Origin: an uncultured Eubacteriales bacterium
GTDB taxonomy: Bacteria > Bacillota_A > Clostridia > Christensenellales > Aristaeellaceae
Length of the DNA: 5,134 nt
NCBI GenBank assembly: GCA_900313545.1
Contig: OMRS01000080.1
Span: 1 to 5,134, forward strand
Direction: 5' to 3'
The position numbers were made by a program, and so were the translations under genes. Below, in pieces: positions 1 through 5,134 of the stretch. Each line of letters begins with the position of its first letter. Within the stretch, counting starts at the first letter, position 1. A model generated the notes under the pieces. The model made no database searches and was not told where the DNA came from. It saw only the letters and a program-made list of their open reading frames with translations.

Positions 1-1
1 G

Positions 2-445
2 AGCCAGAACGTCTCCTTCCCCATCCTGGGCGGTGACACTCTGGACTCCAACGTGGTCGCCTCTTCCGCCAAGGGCACCAAGGTCAATGTGATCATCACC
101 ACCTTCTATCAGGAAGGCGGCAATTCTGACTTCGACACCGGCTTCAAAGCATGGCTGAATTCCGACAGCGAAGCTATGACCAACAACGGTGGTAACGACC
201 AGATCGCAGCTGTTTCCGTCATGGGTTATGACGCCTACAATACCGCTCTCGCCGCCATCAAGGCTGCCGGCAGCGTGGATTCCAAGGCAATCATGGCTGC
301 GCTTCCCGGCGTAACCCTCACCGGCGTGTCCGGCGATATTGCCTTTGACAGCACCGGCGATGCCATCCGTAATTCTGCTTTCGTGAAGAAGATTAACGGA
401 GAGACCGGAGAATGGGATTTCGTCACCGTACAGACTGTCGAATAA
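2..445 (+). CDS. livK: Branched-chain amino acid ABC transporter substrate-binding protein, C-terminal part (5' end outside window)
   Basis: This is the extracytoplasmic receptor that binds leucine, isoleucine, valine or a related amino acid and delivers it to the LivHM channel. The reading frame is open from base 2, with 147 codons visible before TAA at 443-445, so the signal peptide (in Firmicutes usually a lipoprotein signal) and the first lobe are missing. The visible part resembles the end of a type I periplasmic-binding fold: FYQEGG (104-121), then GYDAY (224-238) followed by an AL.AI.AAGS.D...I..AL stretch, then GVSGDIAFDSTGD and a closing VKKINGETGEW segment. This order is typical of Leu/Ile/Val receptors. 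The frame has no start codon of its own; the GTG at 53 is internal. It lies 78 nt before livH, separated by a terminator. The exact ligand cannot be read from the sequence; related receptors bind other amino acids, amides or urea. The family call is firm and the substrate is inferred from the family. Confidence 0.9.
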   Translation, partial: SQNVSFPILGGDTLDSNVVASSAKGTKVNVIITTFYQEGGNSDFDTGFKAWLNSDSEAMTNNGGNDQIAAVSVMGYDAYNTALAAIKAAGSVDSKAIMAALPGVTLTGVSGDIAFDSTGDAIRNSAFVKKINGETGEWDFVTVQTVE

Positions 446-469
446 TCCCGCTCTGACAAAAGTTGATTC

Positions 470-501
470 AAAAGCGGCGGAGCAGGCCTCCGCCGCTTTT
501 T
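470..501 (+). terminator. Intrinsic terminator/attenuator between livK and livH
   Basis: The arm at 470-481 (four A then GCGGCGGA) pairs perfectly with 489-500 (TCCGCCGC then four T), giving a 12-bp stem around a 7-nt loop (482-488). It is followed by a short T tract (497-501). It starts 24 nt after the livK stop and ends 22 nt before the livH start, and I see no convincing promoter between it and livH. It therefore looks like a partial terminator inside the operon, lowering permease/ATPase transcripts relative to the binding protein. The hairpin may also protect the 3' end of a livK-only transcript. Confidence 0.85.
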
Positions 502-506
502 ATATG

Positions 507-513
507 AAGGGAG
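507..513 (+). promoter_or_regulatory. Ribosome binding site of livH, supports GTG start at 524
   Basis: AAGGGAG lies 10 nt before GTG at 524. The nearby ATG at 504 is in a different frame and precedes the site, so it cannot start livH. The site follows directly after the terminator hairpin, so it is free for ribosomes only on read-through transcripts. Confidence 0.7.
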
Positions 514-523
514 CGCTACTCTC

Positions 524-1447
524 GTGTGGAACACCATTTTCCCCTATTTTCTCTCCGGCGTTTCCGTGGGCGGCCAGTATGCCCTGATTGCCATCGGCTA
601 CAGCATGGTCTATGGCATTCTGCGACTGATCAACTTTGCCCACGGTGATGTGTTTATGGTAGCCGGCATTCTGATGGTTTATATTTCCGCCAGTGGAGTT
701 CCGCTGTGGATCTGTATCCCCCTGGTGCTGGTGCTCACCAGTCTTCTGGGCTTTGTCATTGAGCGCCTGGCTTACAAGCCCCTTCGTTCGGCGCCGAGGA
801 TGAGCATCATGATCTCTGCCATCGGTGTCAGCTATACCCTGCAGAACCTGGTGCTCTACGTCACCGGCGGACTGAACCAGTTCTATCCCACCATTCCCTG
901 GATTTCGGATTCCATCACCATCGGCACTGCGACGACAAAAATCGTCACCGTGGTCACCCCGATACTGACCCTTCTGCTGGTGTTCGGGCTGGTCATGCTG
1001 ATCAACCACACCAAGGTTGGCATGGCCATGCGCGCCGTGTCCAAGGATTTTGAGACCAGTCAGCTGATGGGCATCAACATCAACCGGGTCATTTCCATCA
1101 CGTTCGTCATCGGTTCCTTCCTTGCCGGAATCGGTTCCATGCTCTATTTCACGAACTATACCACGGTCATTCAGACCAGCGGCGCCATGCCCGGCCTGAA
1201 GGCTTTCGTTGCAGCCGTCTTTGGCGGCATCGGCAGCATCCCGGGCGCCGTGATCGGAGCATTCATCATCGGCATCTGTGAAAACATCATCAAAGGTCTG
1301 GATATCATCCTGCTCAAGAGCGGCCTGATTGCCAAGCCCATGGGTCTGGCCACCTTCTCGGATGCCTTCACCTTTGCGCTGCTCATTATCATTCTTGTCG
1401 TCAAGCCCACCGGACTGTTCGGCGAGAAAACCATAGACAAGGTATGA
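524..1447 (+). CDS. livH: Branched-chain amino acid ABC transporter permease LivH
   Basis: This is one of the two membrane subunits forming the translocation path for the amino acid. It is 307 aa, matching the roughly 300-aa LivH family. It is strongly hydrophobic, with about eight likely membrane helices. The family hallmark near the N-terminus is present: GGQYALIAIGYSMVYG, then LRLINFAHGDVFM at about residues 33-45. A cytoplasmic coupling loop that contacts the ATPases is visible at about 167-185 (AMRAVSKDFETSQLMGIN), followed by a glycine-rich helix (FVAAVFGGIGSIPGAVIGA). The start is GTG with AAGGGAG ten bases upstream, and no other in-frame start places the conserved N-terminal helix as well. 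The gene ends in TGA 10 nt before livM, and the livM ribosome binding site overlaps this stop. UrtB-type urea permeases belong to the same superfamily, but nothing here (no urease genes) points that way. Confidence 0.95.
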   Translation: MWNTIFPYFLSGVSVGGQYALIAIGYSMVYGILRLINFAHGDVFMVAGILMVYISASGVPLWICIPLVLVLTSLLGFVIERLAYKPLRSAPRMSIMISAIGVSYTLQNLVLYVTGGLNQFYPTIPWISDSITIGTATTKIVTVVTPILTLLLVFGLVMLINHTKVGMAMRAVSKDFETSQLMGININRVISITFVIGSFLAGIGSMLYFTNYTTVIQTSGAMPGLKAFVAAVFGGIGSIPGAVIGAFIIGICENIIKGLDIILLKSGLIAKPMGLATFSDAFTFALLIIILVVKPTGLFGEKTIDKV

Positions 1448-1454
1448 GGTGATC
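1446..1454 (+). promoter_or_regulatory. Ribosome binding site of livM, decides ATG 1458 over GTG 1449
   Basis: GAGGTGATC is an uninterrupted match to the sequence complementary to the usual 16S rRNA 3' end. Its GAGG core sits 8 nt before ATG 1458. The upstream in-frame GTG at 1449 lies inside this site and so is unlikely to be the start. The site also overlaps the livH stop codon (1445-1447), suggesting translational coupling. Confidence 0.8.
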
Positions 1455-1457
1455 TGT

Positions 1458-2573
1458 ATGAGCATGACCGAAAAGAAAAAGATCTCTACCCCGCAGATCA
1501 TCTCCGCCGCGATTATCCTCGCCTTCTACGTACTCGTGTTCATCGCGGAACAGACCCTCGCACCCACCTCCATGATTTTTACCGTCCTCAAAAAAGGCGC
1601 GACCTATGCCCTGGTTGCCGTCTCCATGAATCTGCTCAACGGCTTTACGGGGATCTTCTCCCTGGGCCAGGCGGGCTTCATGCTCATCGGCGCCTATGTC
1701 TATGCCATCTTCACCATTCCGCTCGCTCAGCGTGCTGCCGTGTACCAGTATTATAACGGGGGCATCGTGCAGTTCACGCTTCCTGTGTTTATCGCCATGA
1801 TCCTGTCCGGCCTTGTGGCGGCCTTCTTCGCCTACCTGATCGGTCTCCCGGTTCTGCGCCTCAAGAGCGATTACCTGGCTGTCGCCACCCTTGGCTTTGC
1901 CGAAATTATCCGCGCCATCTTCCAGTGGGACAAAATCGGTCCCCTGACCAATGGCTCCAACATGCTCCGGCTTTTCCCCACCTTCAACGACTTCAACATC
2001 AAAAACAGCAGCGGAGAGGTGGTCGTCTACCTTTCCACAATGGTTCCGCTGCTGATTTCCGGAGTCTGCATTGCCCTGATCCTGATGCTGATCAATTCCA
2101 CCTTTGGCCGCGCGCTGCGCGCCATGAAGGATGACGAGATCTCCGCGGAAGCCATGGGAATCCATCTGGCCAGCCACAAACAGCTCGCCTTCTGCATCTC
2201 CTCCTTCTTCACCGGCGTGGGCGGCGCCATGCTGGCCATGTACCAGACCACGGTGCAGGCCAAGAGCTTCACCACCGCCATGACCTATGAAATTCTCCTG
2301 ATTGTGGTCATCGGCGGTATCGGAAGCGTGACCGGAAGCTGCCTGAGCTCCTTCCTGTTCGTTGCCTGTTCTGAATGGTGGCTCCGTTTCCTGGATCAGA
2401 AGCAGGTCATCGGCGGCTTTGAAGTACCTCTGCTGCGCAACGGCTTCCGTCTGGTGGTCTTCTCCATCATCATCATGATCGTCGTGCTTTTCTTCCGCCA
2501 GGGAATCATGGGTACCCGCGAGCTACCGGATCTGTTCCGAAAAAAACGATCAGCCGCAAAGAAGGGAGCATAA
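1458..2573 (+). CDS. livM: Branched-chain amino acid ABC transporter permease LivM
   Basis: This is the second membrane subunit, pairing with LivH to form the channel. It is 371 aa from ATG 1458. Hallmarks of the LivM family are present: NLLNGFTGIFSLGQAGFM at residues 58-75, RLKSDYLAVATLGFAEIIR starting at residue 134, and a coupling loop from about residue 216 (FGRALRAMKDDEISAEAMGI) followed by an FFTGVGGAMLA helix. A loop of about 20 residues after the third hydrophobic stretch (LAQRAAVYQYYNGG) is hydrophilic and probably external. The last 15 or so residues are basic (FRKKRSAAKKGA), consistent with a cytoplasmic tail. The start was chosen from the near-perfect ribosome binding site over GTG 1449; a second ATG at 1464 is less well spaced. 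The stop is 3 nt before livG. Confidence in family and role is high; substrate is by family only. Confidence 0.95.
   Translation: MSMTEKKKISTPQIISAAIILAFYVLVFIAEQTLAPTSMIFTVLKKGATYALVAVSMNLLNGFTGIFSLGQAGFMLIGAYVYAIFTIPLAQRAAVYQYYNGGIVQFTLPVFIAMILSGLVAAFFAYLIGLPVLRLKSDYLAVATLGFAEIIRAIFQWDKIGPLTNGSNMLRLFPTFNDFNIKNSSGEVVVYLSTMVPLLISGVCIALILMLINSTFGRALRAMKDDEISAEAMGIHLASHKQLAFCISSFFTGVGGAMLAMYQTTVQAKSFTTAMTYEILLIVVIGGIGSVTGSCLSSFLFVACSEWWLRFLDQKQVIGGFEVPLLRNGFRLVVFSIIIMIVVLFFRQGIMGTRELPDLFRKKRSAAKKGA
2561..2568 (+). promoter_or_regulatory. Ribosome binding site of livG, inside the livM 3' end
   Basis: GAAGGGAG lies within the last codons of livM, 8 nt before GTG 2577. It supports the GTG start, which gives the expected LivG N-terminus (ILRIEDLTMQFGG). 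Placement before the livM stop suggests that ribosomes finishing livM help to start livG. Confidence 0.7.
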
Positions 2574-2576
2574 GCC

Positions 2577-3347
2577 GTGGCAGAGAAAATTCTGAGAATT
2601 GAAGACCTCACCATGCAGTTCGGCGGCGTTGTTGCCGTGGATCACTTCAGCATGGTTATCAACCAGGGCGAGATCGTTGCCCTTATCGGCCCCAATGGTG
2701 CAGGAAAGACCACGGCCTTCAACGCCGTCACCGGCGTCTATACTCCCACCTCCGGTTCCGTCTTCCTGGGGGAGAAGAACATCACCGGGCTGCGTCCGGA
2801 TCAGATCACCGCTCTGGGAATCGCCCGGACCTTCCAGAACATCCGCCTCTTCTCCTCCATGACCGTCTTTGAAAATGTACTGACGGCCCACCATCTTCGC
2901 AGAACAAGCAATGTCTTCACCGCCACTCTTCGCCTCAACGCTGCGGAAGAAGCCCGCATGCGCAAGGATACCGAAGAGCTGCTCAAGCGGGTCGACCTTT
3001 ACGAATTCAAAGACGAGATGGCGACCTCCCTGCCCTATGGCAAGCAGCGTCTTCTGGAGATCGTCCGTGCCCTTGCCACAAAACCCAAGCTGCTGCTGCT
3101 GGACGAGCCCGCCGCCGGCATGAATCCGCAGGAAACCGAGGAACTCGGCGAGTTCATCAAGCGCATCCGCAGGGAATTCGATCTGTCCATCTTCATTATT
3201 GAGCATCACATGAACCTGGTCATGGGCATCTCCGACAGGATCTACGTCATTGAGTTCGGCAAGCAGATCGCCGAAGGTGTCCCGGAGGAGATCCAGAACA
3301 ATCCCGCAGTCATTGAAGCCTATCTCGGAGGAGGTGAAGACCTGTGA
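2577..3347 (+). CDS. livG: Branched-chain amino acid ABC transporter ATP-binding protein LivG
   Basis: This is one of two cytoplasmic ATPases energising uptake through LivHM. It is 256 aa, the usual LivG length. Motifs in order: Walker A GPNGAGKT (38-45), Q-loop TFQNIRLF (85-92, Gln87), signature LPYGKQ (152-157), Walker B LLLLDEP (172-178) with catalytic Glu177, the LivG-typical AAGMNPQE segment (179-186), and the switch histidine in IIEHHMNLVM (His210). The ISDRIYVIEFG and EEIQNNPAVIEAYLGGG ends are typical of LivG rather than LivF. All catalytic elements are present. Proline at the second signature position, where most ABC ATPases have serine, is common in this family. The start is GTG. 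The stop overlaps livF by 4 nt (GTGA). Confidence 0.95.
   Translation: MAEKILRIEDLTMQFGGVVAVDHFSMVINQGEIVALIGPNGAGKTTAFNAVTGVYTPTSGSVFLGEKNITGLRPDQITALGIARTFQNIRLFSSMTVFENVLTAHHLRRTSNVFTATLRLNAAEEARMRKDTEELLKRVDLYEFKDEMATSLPYGKQRLLEIVRALATKPKLLLLDEPAAGMNPQETEELGEFIKRIRREFDLSIFIIEHHMNLVMGISDRIYVIEFGKQIAEGVPEEIQNNPAVIEAYLGGGEDL
3329..3337 (+). promoter_or_regulatory. Ribosome binding site of livF, full AGGAGGTGA
   Basis: AGGAGGTGA is a full-length Shine-Dalgarno match inside the glycine codons of the livG C-terminus. Its AGGAGG core is 9 nt before GTG 3344. It is the longest such match in the operon. It supports the overlapping GTG start. Confidence 0.8.
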
Positions 3348-4054
3348 TTCTGCTTCGCGTACAAGACCTGAGGGTCAGTTACGGCGGCATCGAGGCCCTC
3401 AAAGGCATCTCCTTTGACGTGGAAAAAGGCCAGATCGTCACCCTCATCGGCGCCAATGGCGCCGGCAAGTCCACCACTCTGCGCACCATCGCCGGCCTGA
3501 TCAAGCCCGATTCAGGAACCATCACCTATGACGGAAATGTGATTTCCGGACAGCAGCCCCAGCAGGTGGTCCAGCAGGGCCTGTGCCTTGTACCGGAAGG
3601 ACGCCGCGTCTTTCCCAACCTGACCGTTCTTGAAAACCTGCGTATCGGCGCATACCTGAGAAATGATGATCTGACTGCTGACATCGATCATGTCTACAAG
3701 CTGTTCCCCCGCCTCAAGGAACGCTCCTGGCAGCTGGCCGGGACCCTTTCCGGCGGCGAACAGCAGATGCTGGCCGTTGGCCGTGCCCTGATGATGCGCC
3801 CGAAGCTGCTCATGATGGATGAACCTTCCCTGGGACTTGCACCCATTATCATCCGCAGCATTTTCCAGATCATTGAGACCCTCCACAATGAAGGAATCAC
3901 CATCCTGCTGGTGGAGCAGAACGCCAATGCCGCGCTGAAGATTGCCGACTACGCCTTCGTTCTCGAAACCGGCATGCTGGGCATGCAGGGCGAAGGACAG
4001 GTCCTGCTCAATGACCCGGGCATCAAGAGTGCCTATCTTGGCAAATCCAAATAA
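3344..4054 (+). CDS. livF: Branched-chain amino acid ABC transporter ATP-binding protein LivF
   Basis: This is the second ATPase, expected to pair with LivG on the membrane subunits. It is 236 aa, normal for LivF. Visible motifs are Walker A GANGAGKS (36-43), LVPEGRRVFPNLTV (82-95) in the Q-loop region, signature LSGGEQQ (135-141), Walker B LLMMDEP (155-161) with Glu160, and VEQNAN (190-195). Two switch positions differ from most ABC ATPases: Glu85 where the Q-loop glutamine is usual, and Gln192 where the H-loop histidine is usual. Both are family traits of LivF, not damage. The gene starts at GTG within the livG stop (4-nt overlap), supported by a complete AGGAGGTGA, so translational coupling is likely. 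It is the last gene of the operon and is followed by a terminator about 48 nt downstream. Confidence 0.95.
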   Translation: MILLRVQDLRVSYGGIEALKGISFDVEKGQIVTLIGANGAGKSTTLRTIAGLIKPDSGTITYDGNVISGQQPQQVVQQGLCLVPEGRRVFPNLTVLENLRIGAYLRNDDLTADIDHVYKLFPRLKERSWQLAGTLSGGEQQMLAVGRALMMRPKLLMMDEPSLGLAPIIIRSIFQIIETLHNEGITILLVEQNANAALKIADYAFVLETGMLGMQGEGQVLLNDPGIKSAYLGKSK

Positions 4055-4101
4055 TGCGTCTGACCGCGACGAAAGATTATCAGTCCGTCTGCGCAGATCC
4101 G

Positions 4102-4151
4102 CCAAATAAAAAAGGAACAGCAGTCAACTTGCTGTTCCTTTTTTTATTTGG
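4102..4151. terminator. Bidirectional intrinsic terminator between livF and gpmA
   Basis: The core stem 4114-4122 (GGAACAGCA) pairs with 4130-4138 (TGCTGTTCC) around a 7-nt loop. It is flanked by six A on the left (4108-4113) and seven T on the right (4139-4145), so both strands read as hairpin plus U tract. Pairing continues outward through CCAAAT (4102-4107) and ATTTGG (4146-4151) with one bulged T. It serves livF on the + strand and gpmA on the - strand, whose stop is only 6 nt away. The remaining 47 nt after livF (4055-4101) contain nothing I recognise. Confidence 0.9.
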
Positions 4152-4156
4152 ATTGA

Positions 4157-4903
4157 TTACTTCTTGGCCTTGCCCTGGTTTGCAACCTTGTTCATCTTGG
4201 CAGCCACCGCCTCGGGATCGCCGAGGAAGTACTTCTTGACCAGATTCTGGTTGTCATCCAGTTCATACACCAGAGGAATGCCGGTGGGCAGGTTGACCTT
4301 GGCAATCTCTTCCGGAGTCAGTTTTTCGAAGTACATGACCAGAGCACGCAGGCTGTTGCCGTGAGCCGCGATCACGATGCGCTTGCCGGCAGCGATCTGG
4401 GGACGGATTTCCTTCTCATAGTAAGGAACCGTCCGGGCGATGGTATCCTCAAGGCTCTCGCCCAGAGGAAGCACGGATGCATCCTCGCCGCGATACATGA
4501 CCAGCTTCGCGGGGTTACGGTCATCATCCGCTTCAAGAACAGGAGGACGCACATCAAAGGAACGGCGCCAAACCTTCACCTGCTCCTCGCCATACTTTTC
4601 AGCCGTCTCGGACTTGTTCAGTCCCTGAAGGGCACCGTAATGACGTTCATTCAGCTGCCATGCCTTGATGACGGGCAGCCATGCACGGTCCATTTCATCC
4701 AGTGCATAGTTCAGCGTGTGAATGGCGCGCTTCAGATAAGAGGTATAGCACAGATCAAAATCCAGTCCGGCTTCCTTCATCAGGACACCGGCTGCCTTTG
4801 CTTCTGCCACACCAGTCGGGGACAGTTCAACATCCGTCCAGCCGGTGAAACGATTCTCAAGATTCCATGCACTTTCACCGTGACGGATCAATACAAGTTT
4901 CAT
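4157..4903 (-). CDS. gpmA: 2,3-bisphosphoglycerate-dependent phosphoglycerate mutase
   Basis: This cytoplasmic enzyme interconverts 3-phosphoglycerate and 2-phosphoglycerate in glycolysis and gluconeogenesis through a phosphohistidine intermediate primed by 2,3-bisphosphoglycerate. It is 248 aa, close to the 250 aa of E. coli GpmA. Catalytic residues are all visible at a constant offset of -3 from E. coli: the RHGES motif with Arg7 and His8 (phosphoacceptor), Arg59 in SYLKRAIHT, Glu86 in LNERHYG, and His181 in AAHGNSLRA. The [10 protein letters not shown] segment (112-121) and the full C-terminal tail place it with the dPGM type rather than short cobC- or phoE-like phosphatases. ATG 4903 was chosen because it puts [10 protein letters not shown] at the N-terminus and has AAGGAGGA seven bases upstream; an in-frame GTG at 4930 would add nine unlike residues and has no such site. 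It converges on livF across a shared terminator, with its own promoter upstream. Confidence 0.96.
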   Translation of the reverse strand: MKLVLIRHGESAWNLENRFTGWTDVELSPTGVAEAKAAGVLMKEAGLDFDLCYTSYLKRAIHTLNYALDEMDRAWLPVIKAWQLNERHYGALQGLNKSETAEKYGEEQVKVWRRSFDVRPPVLEADDDRNPAKLVMYRGEDASVLPLGESLEDTIARTVPYYEKEIRPQIAAGKRIVIAAHGNSLRALVMYFEKLTPEEIAKVNLPTGIPLVYELDDNQNLVKKYFLGDPEAVAAKMNKVANQGKAKK

Positions 4904-4910
4904 AGCGTTT

Positions 4911-4919
4911 TCCTCCTTA
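4911..4919 (-). promoter_or_regulatory. Ribosome binding site of gpmA, decides ATG 4903
   Basis: Read on the - strand the site is TAAGGAGGA, seven bases before ATG 4903. It rules out the upstream GTG at 4930, which lies before the site. The strength of the match suits a highly expressed glycolytic gene. Confidence 0.85.
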
Positions 4920-4968
4920 AAGAACGGCACTCAAGAGGATTCTTCATCTCCAGCGGTGCCGGTTTCTT
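4920..4968 (-). promoter_or_regulatory. Possible hairpin in the gpmA 5' leader
   Basis: On the - strand, an arm at 4968-4956 (AAGAA, ACC bulge region, GGCAC) can pair with 4930-4920 (GTGCC G TTCTT), giving about 11 bp with a 2-nt bulge and a loop of about 25 nt. The distal arm ends directly next to the ribosome binding site. It could stabilise the transcript 5' end or tune translation. The 5' part of the first arm depends on where transcription starts, since the predicted start falls near 4967. The loop shows no recognised riboswitch motif. Weakly supported. Confidence 0.3.
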
Positions 4969-4973
4969 CCGTC

Positions 4974-5002
4974 ATTATGTCATCGGCTTCCTGGCATGTC
5001 AA
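4974..5002 (-). promoter_or_regulatory. Promoter of gpmA, housekeeping sigma factor type
   Basis: On the - strand, TTGACA (5002-4997, perfect -35) is followed by exactly 17 nt and then CATAAT (4979-4974, five of six -10 bases). Transcription would begin near 4967, giving a leader of about 64 nt before ATG 4903. It is the best promoter match I see in the window and indicates that gpmA is expressed as its own unit. Confidence 0.8.
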
Positions 5003-5110
5003 GGAAAAACGCCTTGTGCTTGAGACGTCGGATCCCCCCGTTCACTCCATCAGCACCGCCGGTTGGTTTCCATCCCTTCATGTCCCGGCTTTTTCCGGAG
5101 GATCTTCCGC

Positions 5111-5134
5111 ATGCCGACCGGCCTTAAACGTAAA
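5111..5134 (+). CDS. Possible start of a divergent gene, only eight codons visible
   Basis: An ATG at 5111 opens a frame reading MPTGLKRK to the window edge. GGAGGATC at 5097-5104 is a good ribosome binding site, with GGAGG ending 9 nt before the ATG. The frame is open from 5024, but there is no better start. I see no clear promoter on this strand between the gpmA leader and the ATG. If real, it is transcribed away from gpmA. Nothing can be said about function from eight residues. The main alternative is that this is non-coding spacer with a chance match. Confidence 0.4.

Noticed and set aside
1449..1457. Upstream GTG start for livM adding three residues
   Set aside because: The GTG is inside the GAGGTGATC ribosome binding site; ATG 1458 has ideal spacing from it.
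500..1501. Long open frame on the - strand opposite livH (333 codons), and a similar one opposite livM (1401-2177)
   Set aside because: Their products are rich in Asp, Gly, His and Gln with no recognisable domain, as expected when the antisense of hydrophobic membrane-protein codons is translated. Neither has a visible ribosome binding site, and both lie opposite clear transporter genes.
2540..2546. A7 run near the livM end as a programmed frameshift site (A AAA AAA in frame)
   Set aside because: A -1 shift would only swap the last few residues for a short tail ending early in livG. No fusion or known shifted product results, and no stimulating structure is evident. It is more likely just lysine codons.
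3344..4054. Loss of Q-loop glutamine and H-loop histidine in LivF as a sign of a degenerate ATPase
   Set aside because: Glu in VPEGRRVF and Gln in VEQN are normal for LivF proteins, including the E. coli one, so this is a family trait and not decay.
2..4054. Urea or short-chain amide transporter (Urt/Fmd type) instead of Liv
   Set aside because: These belong to the same superfamily and cannot be excluded by sequence alone. However, no urease or amidase genes are adjacent, and the LivG/LivF motifs match the amino acid-type proteins well.
4904..4930. Upstream GTG start for gpmA adding nine residues
   Set aside because: The strong AAGGAGGA site lies between this GTG and ATG 4903, and GpmA proteins begin directly with the [14 protein letters not shown] strand.
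4361..5023. 220-codon open frame on the + strand opposite gpmA
   Set aside because: It lies opposite a complete gpmA with all catalytic residues, runs through the gpmA promoter, and shows no domain or start signal. It is a shadow frame.

Overview
This window holds most of a branched-chain amino acid-type ABC transporter operon (HAAT/Liv family) on the + strand, followed tail-to-tail by a phosphoglycerate mutase gene on the - strand. The DNA is moderately GC-rich. It has strong AGGAGG-type ribosome binding sites, very tight gene spacing, several GTG starts, clear intrinsic terminators and a textbook TTGACA/CATAAT promoter. This fits a Firmicute, most likely a clostridial-type anaerobe. That placement is inferred from style and protein flavour; no marker gene here settles it.

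Layout: 2-445 is the C-terminal part of the solute-binding protein LivK, cut by the window edge. A strong hairpin terminator (470-501) separates it from four tightly packed genes: livH (524-1447, permease), livM (1458-2573, permease), livG (2577-3347, ATPase) and livF (3344-4054, ATPase). Gaps between these four are 10 nt, 3 nt and a 4-nt overlap. A bidirectional terminator (4102-4151) closes the operon and also ends the converging gpmA (4157-4903, - strand; 2,3-bisphosphoglycerate-dependent phosphoglycerate mutase). Upstream of gpmA lie its ribosome binding site, a possible leader hairpin and a near-consensus promoter (4974-5002). At the right edge, an ATG at 5111 with a good Shine-Dalgarno sequence may be the first codon of a divergent + strand gene, of which only eight codons are visible.

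How the genes work together: LivK captures the amino acid outside the membrane, LivH and LivM form the membrane channel, and LivG and LivF hydrolyse ATP to drive uptake. The terminator after livK probably gives an excess of binding protein over channel and ATPase subunits. GpmA belongs to glycolysis/gluconeogenesis, has its own promoter, and has no evident functional link to the transporter.

No previously undescribed system is visible. The gene content is ordinary, and the points worth a second look are regulatory: the livK-livH terminator, the start-codon choice, the gpmA promoter/leader and the possible gene at the right edge.
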